A stretch of 64,000 nucleotides of DNA, from NCBI RefSeq assembly GCF_012489685.1, contig NC_080046.1, positions 1,676,501-1,740,500 of the forward strand, written 5' to 3'. The translations under genes were made by a program, and so were the position numbers. Shown piece by piece: positions 1 to 11,742 of this stretch. The first letter of the stretch is position 1. Each line of letters begins with the position of its first letter. Source of the stretch: Lotus japonicus (lineage: Eukaryota > Streptophyta > Magnoliopsida > Fabales > Fabaceae). The notes below the pieces were generated by a model. The model had not been told where the DNA came from. It saw nothing but the letters and a program-made list of their open reading frames with translations, and made no database searches.

Positions 1-3000
1 TCTCTACTTGCACAGGCAGAAAGGCAGTTCCCTATTTCTACACCAAATGCCATAACAGCCCCTGTCCTAAGCAATGGGAAAAGAGGTTTTTCATGTTATC
101 ATTTTGTTGATTTTTCTGTTCTCTGTTTTTCAACCTTGCAAATCTCTTTTTATATAATTTTGAATCCGGGCTTATTGGAGCTTATCTACTAGAAAATGCA
201 CTAAATAAGCTCCAATAAGCGCTCTTTGGTTTGCATCCAAACATGTAGTAATAACTAATAATTGGTTCTTTCAACAATTTCCCCATTTCTATTAATTCTT
301 GCTTTTTCTTGCAATTGCGCATTTCAACTATTCTTTTTACTTTTTAGCTGCTGAGGATGAGGAGCTGGCACCTAGTGCGAAGAGAATACATCCTGGAATA
401 TCTAAAATCATAATTGATGAGCTAACAGACTGCAACGCTGCTCTTTCACAGCAGAGGAAAAAGCGCCAGGTATTTTCTGTGATAATAGAAAAGTCTTGAT
501 TTGTTCAACGCCATTATTTAACGTAGCTGCTATTTGGCATAATTGGAGTATTTCTTTGATGCTACTGTTTGTAAATTTTGATCTTTTCACTTTGTGCATG
601 TTCTTCTCTGATTTGTTTCAGATTCCTGCAACTTTGGCTCCTGTTGACGCTCTGGAGACATACACCCAAATATCTAGTCATCCCTTTCACAAAACTAACA
701 AACAAGGCATTATATGTCTTGATATCCTTTATTCTAAGGTATTGCATTTAATATCTATAAATTGGTTTCGGAAATATGCTATAAGGCAGCATTTTTTTAC
801 TGGAAAACTTAATGGCTTCTGATAGAGGGTCATCTCATTTTCTGTTTGACAGGACCTAATTGCAACTGGAGGTGTTGATACAAATGCTGTTATTTTTGAC
901 CGACCATCAGGACAAATACTAGCTACACTCAGCGGTCACTCCAAAAAGGTCTCATTTTAGTTGGAACTGCTGGACTCGTTTTTCTTTAAAATCATATTGC
1001 TGACTTTACATATTTTTGGTAGGTAACCAGTGTGAAGTTTGTAGCTCAGGGCGATTCACTCTTAACTAGTTCAGCAGATAAGGTAGAGTGCTATCCCTTT
1101 CTATTCATTCATTGCTTCGAGGTTGGAAGGATTTTATTTGACCATCCTCTTTTACCCAATAGTGGACATTGTAGAGCTTGTCTATCCATGCATGGTGACA
1201 TTCCTTTTTCCAGACACTGAACCTTTCATGTAATCTTTGAATTCATAATTCACTCTCCTCATTGAATTCATAATTCACTCTCCTGTAATTTATGTTGCAT
1301 TTTGTTCTCGTAATGGGTATTTTATTTTCAATGTTTGTCTCAGTTGGTCAACTTAAAATGGTGTATGAGTTGCAAAAATAAATTCAAAAGCACATGGAAC
1401 CCTGGAAAGATGTAGTTTAGTAATGTTAAGTGATAATACTGATAGTTGTAGTTGTAATTATCCAATTTGATTCAAGGTCTTAAACTACTTTTTCTATTTG
1501 GCTTTTCAAGACAAAACCCTTAAGATATTTTTCGTGTCTATTAAATGTGCTCCTGTCTGCTTAGTGTTGTCAAACTCGGCAACTTCTGAAATGAGCCGGT
1601 CAAGTGTTCAACTTTTATAATATTGCAAGTTGCCATTTTCATTTTGCTTTTTCCAGTGATCAGTATTCTTTTTACTTCATATTGCAGACAGTACGTTTGT
1701 GGCAAGGGTCAGATGATGGTAACTATAACTGCAGGCATATATTGAGGGATCATACAGCTGAGGTAAATCAATCTAAAGCTACCCTATTGCTGTCCCTAAT
1801 CTGTTATTATTTGATCTATTACCATCCTCAGTTTTTCTCTCTTTGTTATTGGTTTGTTCTGCAAAAATGAGCTGGTAGATTTTTCTCTTCCATTTATTTG
1901 AAGATAAAAAATTCAATAATTTCCATTGGTGAAATTGAGGCATACCTTCATGAGTTTTATTGTAAATTATCAAGTGATGAGGGATCGAGGGCATGATGAA
2001 TAATTGTACATTCTTCCAGTGGCTTAACATTTATTATAAAGCTTCTTGATTGGGATTATTTGTTTTTTTTTTCAATAATTCTATCTCTATTCTTCTTCAA
2101 CTTCATACTTTTCTCCTGCATGCTAATGATAATCTTGTTGGCCTGGTATTAAATTTTACATGCGGGCTGATATCATGCTCTCTTTGATGGTTTTAACTTT
2201 TAATCTATTTTGTGCTTAATGAGTTTTATTGTATATTATCAAGTGAGGAGGGATTGAGGGCATGATGTATTGCTTGCACATTCTTCCAGTAGCTTAACAT
2301 TCATTATAAAAGCTTCTTGATTGGGATCAAGGTTGTTAGACTCGAGAGTCTATGAAGACTCGTTTAGTGTAGGTAGACTCGACGTCGAGTCGACTCTTAA
2401 GAGTCTACCAAAAATGAAAAAATACTTAATATAACCTGTCATAGTGTGCAAAGATAACCTACTAGGACCATCAAAGAGGCATTAACCAAATAAATTCAAC
2501 ATCCAACTTCATTATAAAGCGAAGTTCAACAAAGTACATAAATGATTAAGTACCGCACCATAAGTTCTTTGAAACTAAGAGCAAAATTAAAACAAGAGTG
2601 CATAAGAACTGAGAGTGAGAAGAACAGCCACTCAAAAGGGAAGACAAGAACCAGGGACTCACTCTTTGTTCAAACAACCAGTGCTCGATGCAAGCAGTTC
2701 GTAAACTCTCAGCGGAGGCGGAGGCTCCCTCTCAGGTGAGGGTAAGACCTGATTCAGAGTGGGTTTATAGAGAAAAAATGAAGGAAAAAACCCAAATTAC
2801 CCCTTCCTATTTGGGGATATAGGTGCCCAGACTCTTCAACTCGCTGTAGACTCGCGAGTCTACACAAGTTTGCTCGGGTAAAGGAATTTTCGAGTTTGAA
2901 GGCGTGATCACTTGTTTTGTGGAGGTAGAATCAAGTTAACTCGTGAGTCTGACAACAATGATTGGGATTATTTGATGTTTTTCAATAATTCGATCTCTAT

Positions 3001-5285
3001 TCTTCTTCAACTTCATACTTCTCTCCTACATGCCAATGATAATCTTGCAGGCCTGGTATTAAATTTTACATGTGGGCTGATATCATGCTCTCTCTGTGAC
3101 AATGGTTTTAATCTACTTGAGTGGCATATGGGTCCTTTTTGTACTACTGGATGGGATGAGAGTGAAAAGGAATAGAAAGTTGTTATCTTATCCTAACCCA
3201 ACCTCCTGTCAAGTTTTATATGTGATGGGCAGTAAGGATAAGGGATAAGGTTTAGTTATCATATTCTGTCAGCGCAACAACAACTGCTTAGAATAGGATG
3301 TGATTACTTTATGGAATCGTGACTTTTTATCGTCCTTGAAAACATAATGAGAACAGTTTATTCATTTGTCTAGCCTCTGTTACTCCATAGTTCACCCTTA
3401 TTACACATCTGCAATTGTTCTTTCACTTCATAAGAATTTAGGTCGTGTTTATTTGAGGTTATATCTTATAGCATAAGCACTATGCTAGTTTTTTGGGTAA
3501 GCTTGTGGACAGCGAACATTCTTGGTAGGAGAGATTTTAGTCTCTAGGAGACTAGGAGTAAATTGCTGTATGTATGTTATTTGGGTTCAGTTATACATAT
3601 TTTATCAGTTTATTTCTGGTGCTCTATCACAGTTGCTTGTTTTCAGTTGAGTACATCTTCTATAATTTGGTGCTCTTTGGTTTGATATATAGTATCCAAA
3701 TAAATCATAAAATTTGCTGTGTATGAAACTATACATCTTAGACCAATGAAATAGTATTTCATATGTTGCAAAGTCCCATATGAATGCCTTTATGATTGTT
3801 GATCTTAACTATCTGAGGGCAATGTTTCTTTAAAATCTATAATTTTTCTTTATCCTTGCCTTTTATCGTTGTCTCATTTATGCTCTCTACTGTCTGTTGT
3901 GATGCAAAATGGTCTGTGTTTCCTTTTTTCAGGTGCAAGCTGTCACCGTCCATGCCACCAATAATTACTTTGTGACTGCTTCGCTTGATGGCACTTGGTG
4001 CTTTTATGAACTGTCGTCAGGGACATGTCTCACTCAGGTCAGATCTCTTGTTTTCTCTGTATGGTTGGTTGCAGAGAAAACTCACCTATATTTGGATGAA
4101 GCACTTTTCTCTTCTTTTTTTTTGTTAAGAGTCACTTGTAAGGATTCTCGGGATTAGTTTCATAGATGTTTCTGAATAATGTAGAAATTTAGTTTCTTTG
4201 AACATTTTGCAACTTCATTCCTTCCTAGATAAGTTCTGAATCAGACAATTACTGATTTGTATTGTGTAGGTTTCGGACCCTTCTGGTTCTTCTGCAGGCT
4301 ATACAGCTGCAGCTTTTCATCCTGATGGTCTCATTCTTGGAACTGGCACAACTGATTCTATTGTTAAGATCTGGGATGTGAAAAGTCAGGTATGCATTCT
4401 TTTTACTTTATTTATAATTCAATTAATATTTTATTCTATTCCAAATTTATTTGCTTTTTACCTTGTATTTGTTGCAGGCAAATGTTGCTAAGTTTGATGG
4501 ACATGTAGGGCATGTGAATGCCATATCTTTTTCCGAGAATGGATACTACCTTGCGGTATGTGAAAATATAATCAGTAAAAAAAGTAGGATGATTGTTAAT
4601 ACAGCATGCTTATTGTATCTTCAAATTTGTAGACTGCAGCTCATGATGGTGTGAAGCTTTGGGATCTACGTAAATTGAAGAACTTCCGTAATTTCGCTCC
4701 ATATGACTCAGAAACTCCGACGAACTCCGGTATTCATTTTCACTTATTCTTAATGGTCCTCTTATTGACAGTAAAAAGTTAAGAAAGGCCTTTATCTAAC
4801 TCTGCATCTTGCAGTGGAGTTCGACCACAGTGGATCCTACATTGCAATTGCAGGCTCTGATGTAAGGTGAGGAGTGCTGTCCTGAACTGGATTTGTTTGA
4901 TGGTTTCAGAATGTTGCTGGAAATCTACTCATCTTATTCTGTTTTCCATCCTCTTCCATTAGTCTCTCTTGAACTGATTCCTTATGCTTGTTAATTTGTG
5001 CAGAATTCACCAAGTTGCAAATGTGAAATCTGAATGGAACATTATCAAAACTTTTCCTGATTTATCTGGAACAGGTTCTTTCTTATTTTTCCTCTCGTGT
5101 ATCGTTTTTTCATGCCTAGTATTTCATTGACGCACAGCTTCTAAGACGCTGTTTGATTCTTTCCAGGGAAGGCAACGTGTGTCAAATTTGGTCCTGATTC
5201 AAAATATGTGGCGGTTGGATCAATGGACCGAAATCTTAGAATATTTGGCTTGCCTGGTGAAGATGATGTTCCTGCTGAGTCATAA
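1..5285 (+). CDS. PRP19: Pre-mRNA-processing factor 19 (PRP19/MAC3, U-box WD40 protein), 5' end missing
   Basis: Core subunit of the PRP19/NineTeen (MOS4-associated) complex, a U-box E3 ligase needed for spliceosome activation. Thirteen exons can be read: 1-85, 348-469, 622-738, 853-948, 1023-1082, 1688-1762, 3933-4037, 4270-4389, 4478-4555, 4633-4729, 4815-4866, 5004-5074 and 5167-5285. All internal junctions are GT-AG, they stay in frame (399 codons including stop), and the TAA is at 5283-5285. The visible part starts in the linker after the coiled coil ([11 protein letters not shown]), passes SNGKRAAEDEE and [17 protein letters not shown], then runs through a seven-bladed WD40 propeller ([68 protein letters not shown]). 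The U-box exons lie upstream of the window. Introns are short except 1763-3932 (2170 bp), which holds a tandem duplication and a transposon. Identity is very secure from continuous match to plant MAC3A/MAC3B; the paralogue is not resolved. Confidence 0.96.
1951..3117 (+). repeat. Tandem duplication in PRP19 intron, second unit split by a transposon
   Basis: Unit 1 (about 1951-2205) starts TGAGTTTTATTGTAAATTATC and includes CTTGATTGGGATTATTTG and GGCCTGGTATTAAATTTTAC. Unit 2 repeats the same order with roughly 90% identity at about 2220-2327 and 2969-3117. The 2328-2959 block interrupts unit 2, so the duplication came before the insertion. Everything lies in the large PRP19 intron and does not touch a splice site. 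Confidence 0.85.
2328..2959. mobile_element. Non-autonomous MULE-like DNA transposon, 632 bp
   Basis: The block is flanked by the 9-bp direct repeat GATTGGGAT (2319-2327 and 2960-2968). Its ends are inverted: the left begins CAAGGTTGTTAGACTCGAG and the right, read in reverse, begins ATTGTTGTCAGACTCACG, so they share GTTGTYAGACTC. Subterminal GACTC/GAGTC motifs recur on both sides (TAGACTCG..., CGCGAGTCTA). The neighbouring duplicate unit keeps the uninterrupted site at 2048-2056. A 9-bp duplication is typical of Mutator-like elements. No transposase is encoded; the short open frame at 2542-2739 resembles nothing I know. Confidence 0.8.
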
Positions 5286-5705
5286 TGTGCCTCAGTTGCT
5301 TAGCATCAAAGTCCTTTCCTCTGGTGTGACAGTTGCTGCTGCTATTGATGAGTTGGAGAAGTAAATGAAAGTTTTGGTTTATTTGATTATTCAGTTTGGT
5401 TCTTTACATACCATAATGTATGTGGGATGGAGCAAATATACTTGAGGCTTTCTGCAGCAACATTACTGTGGCTTGACCTGATCAGCTGACCTGGATGACA
5501 AGCTGCAATGCTTGAAATATCTTCAAAACCTAAGAGCTTGTATTATGAGTAGATAATTTTGTAATGTTATTACTTACTATTTAGACAATATATTTGTTAG
5601 CCATTACTCTGGAAGTCTATATGGTTGTAGCTCATTCTTGTGTTTGGTGGATTTATTAGACAATAGACTGTTTAATTTGGGCAATTGACATCATTAAAAG
5701 ACATA
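5286..5705. other. PRP19 3' flank
   Basis: AT-rich DNA following the PRP19 stop, probably holding its 3' UTR and polyadenylation site. Nothing else is recognisable up to the MITE at 5706. Confidence 0.5.
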
Positions 5706-5986
5706 CTCTCCCTCCGTTCCTTTTTCTATAAGAATCAAATAACTTTGCACTCCCCTTAAGAAAGTATGTTTTTTGCATTAAATTTGCTCTCAAATGTTGA
5801 ATTTTCAAAGCCATCCTTAACATACTTATTTTTAATCTCTTTCCACCATTAATACATTTCCATATTTTTACAATTGAATAGGGGTAAAATTGTGAAAAGA
5901 TAATTAATGACAGTTTTATCTGGTTCTTATAGAAAGGAACAATTTTCACCCCCCCTTTTGGTTCTTATATAAAGGAACAGAGGGAG
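5706..5986. mobile_element. Stowaway-like (Tc1/mariner) MITE
   Basis: The left end reads CTCTCCCTCCGTTCCTTTTT and the right end, in reverse, CTCCCTCTGTTCCTTTATAT. Both are bounded by TA (5704-5705 and 5987-5988). The CTCCCTCCGTTCC terminus with a TA target site is the hallmark of plant Stowaway MITEs. The element is about 280 bp with no coding capacity. An extra partial terminus (GGTTCTTATAGAAAGGAAC at 5922-5940) sits just inside the right end, suggesting a duplicated end. Confidence 0.75.
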
Positions 5987-5988
5987 TA

Positions 5989-6640
5989 TTTAAGTACTTT
6001 TTTCCTACTACAGGAGAATAGGAGATCATGCATACTTTAGTAGTAACTTGGATGGCGATGACATGTCCCTAATTGCCTTTAGAACATGACAGATATAAAA
6101 CGTGTCCTGTTTAATCTTAGGTCTATTTTATTATTTGTAATATGGTAGGACATAAAGTTTGTAGCATGAAATAAAGAGAACAAAATAGAAATTTTAATTT
6201 TGATTTTTTCTATTGGTGTTTCAAACTTTGGCGAGTTTGGATCAGCGTCAGAATTATTATGAAAATGATATTTTTTGAACAATTCGTGATCATAAAAGAT
6301 CATTAAAAGTTAATTTCTTCATATGTTTGAGTATTTATGAAATGTTACTTTTTTAGGATAATGCAAAATACCTATATGTGAGGGTTAGAATGTAAAGAGT
6401 GTTGAGAAAGATTGATCGTGAAAAAGCTCTACTAGGGCTTTGGAAGGGATGTATTTGCACGTGGAGGGCTCATGAGAGGAGGAGATGAGAGGAGGATGGT
6501 AAGCATTTAGTGGAGAATTGATGGTATAAGGAAGAGGAAGAGGAAGAGGAAGAGAGGGACTTTGATTCCGGAAATCTCATTGTCAAAAGGAAGAGTTTGA
6601 TGTGGTGTAGACCTTGGAAACAAGCTTTGGTTGTGAAGTT
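5989..6640. other. Intergenic, GA-rich stretch
   Basis: AT-rich intergenic DNA with no recognised gene. A purine-rich GAGGAA microsatellite lies at about 6526-6556. The right side probably merges with the decayed gypsy gag. Confidence 0.4.
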
Positions 6641-6784
6641 GTTAGGTTTAAATGTTTCGATGTGCGTTATGTAAACCCAGCCTATCATATTGTAGGAGGT
6701 CCGTGGTAACATCAAGATTGTTGACATGCCTCATGGTTACTTCTTGGTGCACTTTGATGATAAAGCTCTTTCCCGTAGTCTTTG

Positions 6785-8110
6785 CCTTGATTTTTATCCT
6801 CTCCAAGAGAGAGTGAGGTGATTCTTCCAACCCTGAGTGAAAGCATTAGAGTTTGGGTTGTTATCAAAAGATCTCATTGCTTTCACATCTTCATCAAACT
6901 CTTTTTTAGTAGTTTCTCTTTTGCAAGCCCCTGCATTGCTATTGCATCCAATTGTTGAGACAACTACTTGTTGGATTAAGCCACTTGCTTGTTAGAGGAA
7001 AGCATAGCATCAAATGCTTCAACCTCGTGAATCCTTTCCCATTTTGTCTTTCGTTTAGTGAAGTAACTACCAATGTAGCCATTTTAGTAATAAGCTCAAA
7101 CCCCTCTTGGGTAGGTAGTGCACCAAAGGCTCTATTGGTTGCTGCTTCCAAATTGTCTCTTGCATAATTAGAGATTCCACCATAAAAAATTCTATTTCAT
7201 TAGCAAGAGAAAAATTATGTTAAGGGCATTTCCTCAAGAGTCCCTTAAAACGCTCTAATGCCTCATACAATTTTTTACTCTCAAGCTAAACAAATGAATT
7301 AATATCACTCTTCATCATCCTCGTACGGGAGTAGGGGAAGAACTTTGTAACAAATTTTCCAACCAAGTCTTCCCATGTTAGAATGCTCCCCTAAGGTTGA
7401 ACCTACAACCAATCTTCATTCTTATGTCTTAGATAAAAAAAAAAAGGAATAGACTCATGATGATAGCCTCCTTAGAAAAATTGTTCATCATCAATGTGTT
7501 GCAGTTTCTCTGATGAACCTCTTGAGATGAACATGAGGATCTTCAGTAGCACCTCCACCAAACTGGTGTGCGCTCACAAGTGTGATGAAAGCAAGCTTCA
7601 ACTATAAGTTGTTTGCATTGATAGGAGATGGAACCATGTTTCCCTCATAATCATAATTCATTTGAGGGGAAGTAAGACCCCTCAAAGATCTCATGGAATT
7701 TTGCGCTTCAAATTCAATCATTCTTGCATCCACCTTAGCCCGTAATCGATCATCAAATTCAGCTCAGAGCCTCACCTCAATCTCATCTGGCGTTTCAGCC
7801 ATTTGTTAGCTTGTACTCTTCTTTTTTGTTATGCGAGAAGGGTATGGAAGGTGCATTCGATTTCTAGATCAAACAATATTGAACTCAGATGAACTGTATC
7901 TCGCATACACTAGTAAACAAGAGTCAGTAACACTTGCACACAACCAAAACAAAATAGACAAATAAAAAAATCCTAAGCAACATTATTTAGCTTCAATTGA
8001 TATAAACAAAGGAACCGACAACCACGCCAAAAACTTGATAACTACTAGGCAAGTATACAAACTTGTTATCTAGTAATAAAAGATATCGAACACGAGGATT
8101 TTGTGTGTGT
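6785..8110 (-). pseudogene. Decayed Ty3/gypsy (Athila/Tat-like) gag with leader
   Basis: Reading the minus strand from 7802 gives MAETPDEIEV, then NYDYEGNMVPSP, HQFGGGATEDPHVHLKRFI, a region like plant gag (LYEALERFKGLLRKCP), ATNRAFGALPTQEGFELITKMA and, near 6800, FTQGWKNHLTLSW. Order and motifs match the gag of Athila/Tat-type retrotransposons. Several stops (for example after IEVRL and after NANN) and frameshifts make it non-functional. Upstream on the same strand (8018-8045) is a degenerate form of the AAGTTTTTGGCGCCGTTGCC leader common to these elements, preceded by ...GATATCGAACACGAGG. No LTRs, protease or polymerase remain; a LINE abuts at about 8.1 kb. Confidence 0.75.
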
Positions 8111-8119
8111 GTGTGTGAA

Positions 8120-10910
8120 CTTAGTTTTGAATGCCTCAAGTGAGCCCTATTAGGGCTTCAACCTGGAACGTTGGGGGTTGTGGTAGATCAAAAAGAGAGC
8201 ATAGTAGTCGAAGGAGAGGGGAGGGGTAGTAGAGGCAGTGTGTATTTTGTGTTCATTGATGGAATCGGGGATCATTTGACATATCTGAGTCTGAAGAGGG
8301 AGGAGCGGGGCTTTGGGAAGGTGATGGAGGTGTTTCTGTAGAGGAGAAAGAAGCAGGGAAGGAGCTCGAGATTTCGTTTTGTTCGCTTCAAGTATAAACA
8401 GGATGCTGAGAAAGCTATCGAGTGTTTAGATGGAGCAAAAAATTCAGAGTTGTTTGCTCAATACAAACATGACCCGGTTTGGCAGGGAAGCGGTGATAGG
8501 ACCTGCTAAGATGCGAAAGGAATGGAGGGTAAAATCGAAGATGATGCGAGCACCGAAACAGGTTTGGAAAGTAAAGCAACTGAAAGTGCAACAGGTTACA
8601 GGTACATCTCAAAGGGTGTGCAGAAGTGGATTTCCAAAAGAATAAGAATACAGCCTTGGCGGTGGATTTTTTGGCAGTTAGGATGCTAGGTGAGGTCTAT
8701 ACATTGGAGGTTGTGCGAGATTTTCTATCTGTTAATGGGTTGGGGATGACCTTTGTCTTTCCCTTAAAGAGGCGGGAGGTGATTTTGGGATTTGAGTCCA
8801 ACGGAGGGATGCTTGAGCGTATTGATGATGGGTTTCTACTTCAGATGTTTAGTGCAGTTGAGCCATGCTCGAAGTCAACATGTGCGAGGAGTTTTTTTAC
8901 CGTGGTTGAGTCTTCTGAAGGTTCTAGTGCATGTGTTGGGGTACGAGTTCTTTGAGGCGGTGGTGTCATCTTTTGGAAGATTAGTGTGTATGAACGACTA
9001 CACTAGGGATAAAAGTCATTTGGGAGTGGTGAGGGTTTTTGTTGAGGTTCAAGAGCCTTTTTTGTCGGGGAAGGAGGTGGCGTGCAGATATATGGAATGA
9101 TATCAATGGTATCTAGGGTTCCTGGGCAGCTCGTGGGGTTTCTTCGTGCAAGGAGGTTTGTTTCCATGGAGGCAGAGGAGGGATCTAGTAGTGGTAACGA
9201 AGGAGCTTCAGTGGGCTCCTATCTTCAGTGGTGGAGAGACAACAGGCTAGGATGGTGGAAAACCATGTGCAAACGTTACAAGACAAGGTGCAAGATTTGT
9301 TGGAAGCTAGTTATAGCCAAAGAGAGATTTTAGGGCTACCATGCTTTCAAAATTTGAATTTAAACCTTACCCTTATGTGGTGAGTCAGCGGGTGACGTGT
9401 AAGATGGGGTATTTTGATAATTTGGATAACTTGCTTCAAGGGAACATAGATTGGGTCCATTTCCACTCTAGTGTTTGCACAAGCCAGTGGGCAGCTAATG
9501 CGATGGAGATATTTTTAGTAGAGTCATCAGGGCTGGGGGTAGTGAACTGCAGTTGTTGTTTGAGCCAAGAATTATCAAGAGATTCACTTGAAATGCCAGG
9601 ATATTGGTCTAGCACACTCTCGGGTGGGGGATATTGAAGGACCAGGGTGTGTGTGGAAAAGGTTTGTAACCATGATGCTGGAGAGGAGGATTTTTGCGTG
9701 CATGATGAATATCCTCTAGCTCCTACGACAGACCAACATAAACTAAGTCTTTTGGAGGATAGGACAAAGAAGAAGCTGAGGAGACTTAAGAAGGAAACGT
9801 TGCCTGAGAAGCCTCTGGTTGCGAAGAGGTCAAAGGGGAGGCAGCGAAAGAAAGAAGGAGTATCTGGAGTCCTAGAGAAGATGCAATAGAAGCTGGTGTC
9901 ATGGGGATCGAAGTTCATGACCTTGAGTGGGAAACTGGTGATGTTGCGTGTTGAAGGTAGTACCATACCTTTATCTCATATGGCCTTGTATAGAGCCCCG
10001 GTTGGGGTGGTGGCGAATATGGAGAAGCTTATGGGGACTTGTTGGAGGGGAGAGAAGTGTATCTTGGGTTACTTTGGTTGATGTTTGAAAAGGTTCTTAG
10101 CTTGGGGGTTTCGGTATGGGGTTTCTCGGTATTCAAAATCGTGCTATGTTATTAGTGGGTGTGTAGGTTTGGTCCGGAGCAGGATGCGTTGTTGAGGCGT
10201 GTCGTGAGTGCCAAATATGTGGTTGAGGAAAGGGCTCTGGTGTTGTACATGATACAGGATCAATTTCAGAAGGCATCTGTGTACCGATATGATATAATGC
10301 AGGTTTTGGGAGAGGACTATATCGTTCCGCGCACGTTTCGGGATTCTTGCTTCTTTTGCTTAGAGACTGGGACGAGGATAAGCTTCTAGCATGATCCGTG
10401 GGTGACAGTGGCACCACTGCAACAGGTGTACACGAGGATGTTGGAAGCTTTGTCGGTCAGAGATGGAGTTAGGATTGGCGGTTTGGATGACCTTTCTTTG
10501 TTTGAGAGTATGATTGTTTAATGTGTTCTACCAAAAACTTGATGTGGTGGTGCCGAGCTCCCTAGGAGATGCATTGCTATGGTTAGGAGACTCAAATGGG
10601 GAGCTCACAGTGAAAGGGATCTGTCATAAGGTGGAGCCAGTGCTCTTTGGGCCGTTGCCGTGGGTGATTTCAACAAACTTAAGGAGAATGGTGCCGCCAA
10701 AGGTAGCTTTGTTCACGTGGTAGGCGGTGGGGAAGAAGATGGCGGTTTTGGAGAATCTATTGCGGCGGAGGATTGAGGTGGATGATGATGGTCTATGTGT
10801 TATATGTAGGAATAATGTTGAAACGGTGTCACACCCGTTATGCCATTATTCTTTTGCGACGCAGTTGTGGAATATGGTGATGGAAAGGGAGGGTGTGCTA
10901 TGGTGATCAA
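8120..10910 (+). mobile_element. Internally deleted L1-type LINE (ORF1 plus ORF2 C-terminus), degenerate
   Basis: The 5' part (about 8235-9110) reads VFIDGIGDHLTYLSLKREE, FGKVMEVFL, RFRFVRFKYKQDAEKAIECL, then GYEFFEAVVSSFGRLVCM and DKSHLGVVRVFVEV. This is the RRM-like/DUF4283 ORF1 of plant LINEs, with stops and frame changes. The 3' part (about 10150-10890) reads MQVLGEDYIVPRTFRD, RMVPPKVALFTW and a zinc-binding reverse-transcriptase tail (CVICRNNVETVSHPLCHYS). Endonuclease and nearly all of the reverse transcriptase are missing between them, so the copy is dead. Base composition is GC-richer than its surroundings. No poly(A) tail is visible at the right edge. Confidence 0.8.
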
Positions 10911-11742
10911 TATGGTTAGCTCGTAATGATACCATTTTTCAAAATTTCATTAGCTAGTAACCTTGCAAATGAAGCGCATTCTATATAATCAGTTGTTTAC
11001 CGCTTAATGTTAGCACAAACAGCAAGAGAGTAAATCATTGTTGACAGCGAAGTATATACTACACTTGAAAAAAATACTTTGTAAAATGAAAATTGAATTA
11101 TCATAGTTAATCCAATTTTGATTTGGTTTCATATTTTTGAAATTCTTACTAATTCTTAACTTATCCAAGTAAAATAAAGTTAATTTTTTAATTGAATCAT
11201 CAAGTTAAAAACTAAAATAAACAATTATTAATCTTAAGTTTATATTTCCATGTATAATTGTATAAAATATTATATAAATTTATTTGTTTTTATTCTAGAT
11301 ATAAATTTATTTGTTCTTCAATAATTTAGTATAATAACAAGTTTTTGTGAAGCAAGTTCGAGTCGTAAGACCATATGCAATGGTGAGTTGAGAGAGATGT
11401 TGAGAGTTGTTGAGGGTTTGTTGAGGATGAGGTGAAGGAGTGAGATGTTCAGAGTGTTCAACAAAGTTGAGAGGGGTGCTTGGTGCCACGTGGCGGCTTC
11501 TGAATGGTGGAGAGGAGAGAGAAGGCCGGAGAGAGAATCTGAGTGGGGATTTTTTGTTTTTAAAAATTTTAAACTGAATTATCTTGTTGAAAAAAAAAAT
11601 TGAAAATTTTTTTAACCAAAATTCATAACTTTTTTTCCTCTATAAATAGAGACTTGGTTCGTTTAATTTGGACACAGAAAAAAAAACCAATTTTTTCACC
11701 ATCTTATTATCTTTCCTCTATAAATTATTGTGTGCTTAGTTT
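10911..11742. other. AT-rich intergenic DNA
   Basis: No gene recognised. A GA-rich stretch at 11370-11545 (AGTTGAGAGAGATGTTGAG) resembles another at 13190-13330 in the same orientation, on either side of the long-TIR element. It could be an older repeat but has no clear ends. Confidence 0.35.

Noticed and set aside
9436..9966. 176-codon minus-strand open frame
   Set aside because: It is antisense to the decayed LINE, has no recognisable domain and its composition (Ser/Phe/Pro-rich) is that of a reverse frame.
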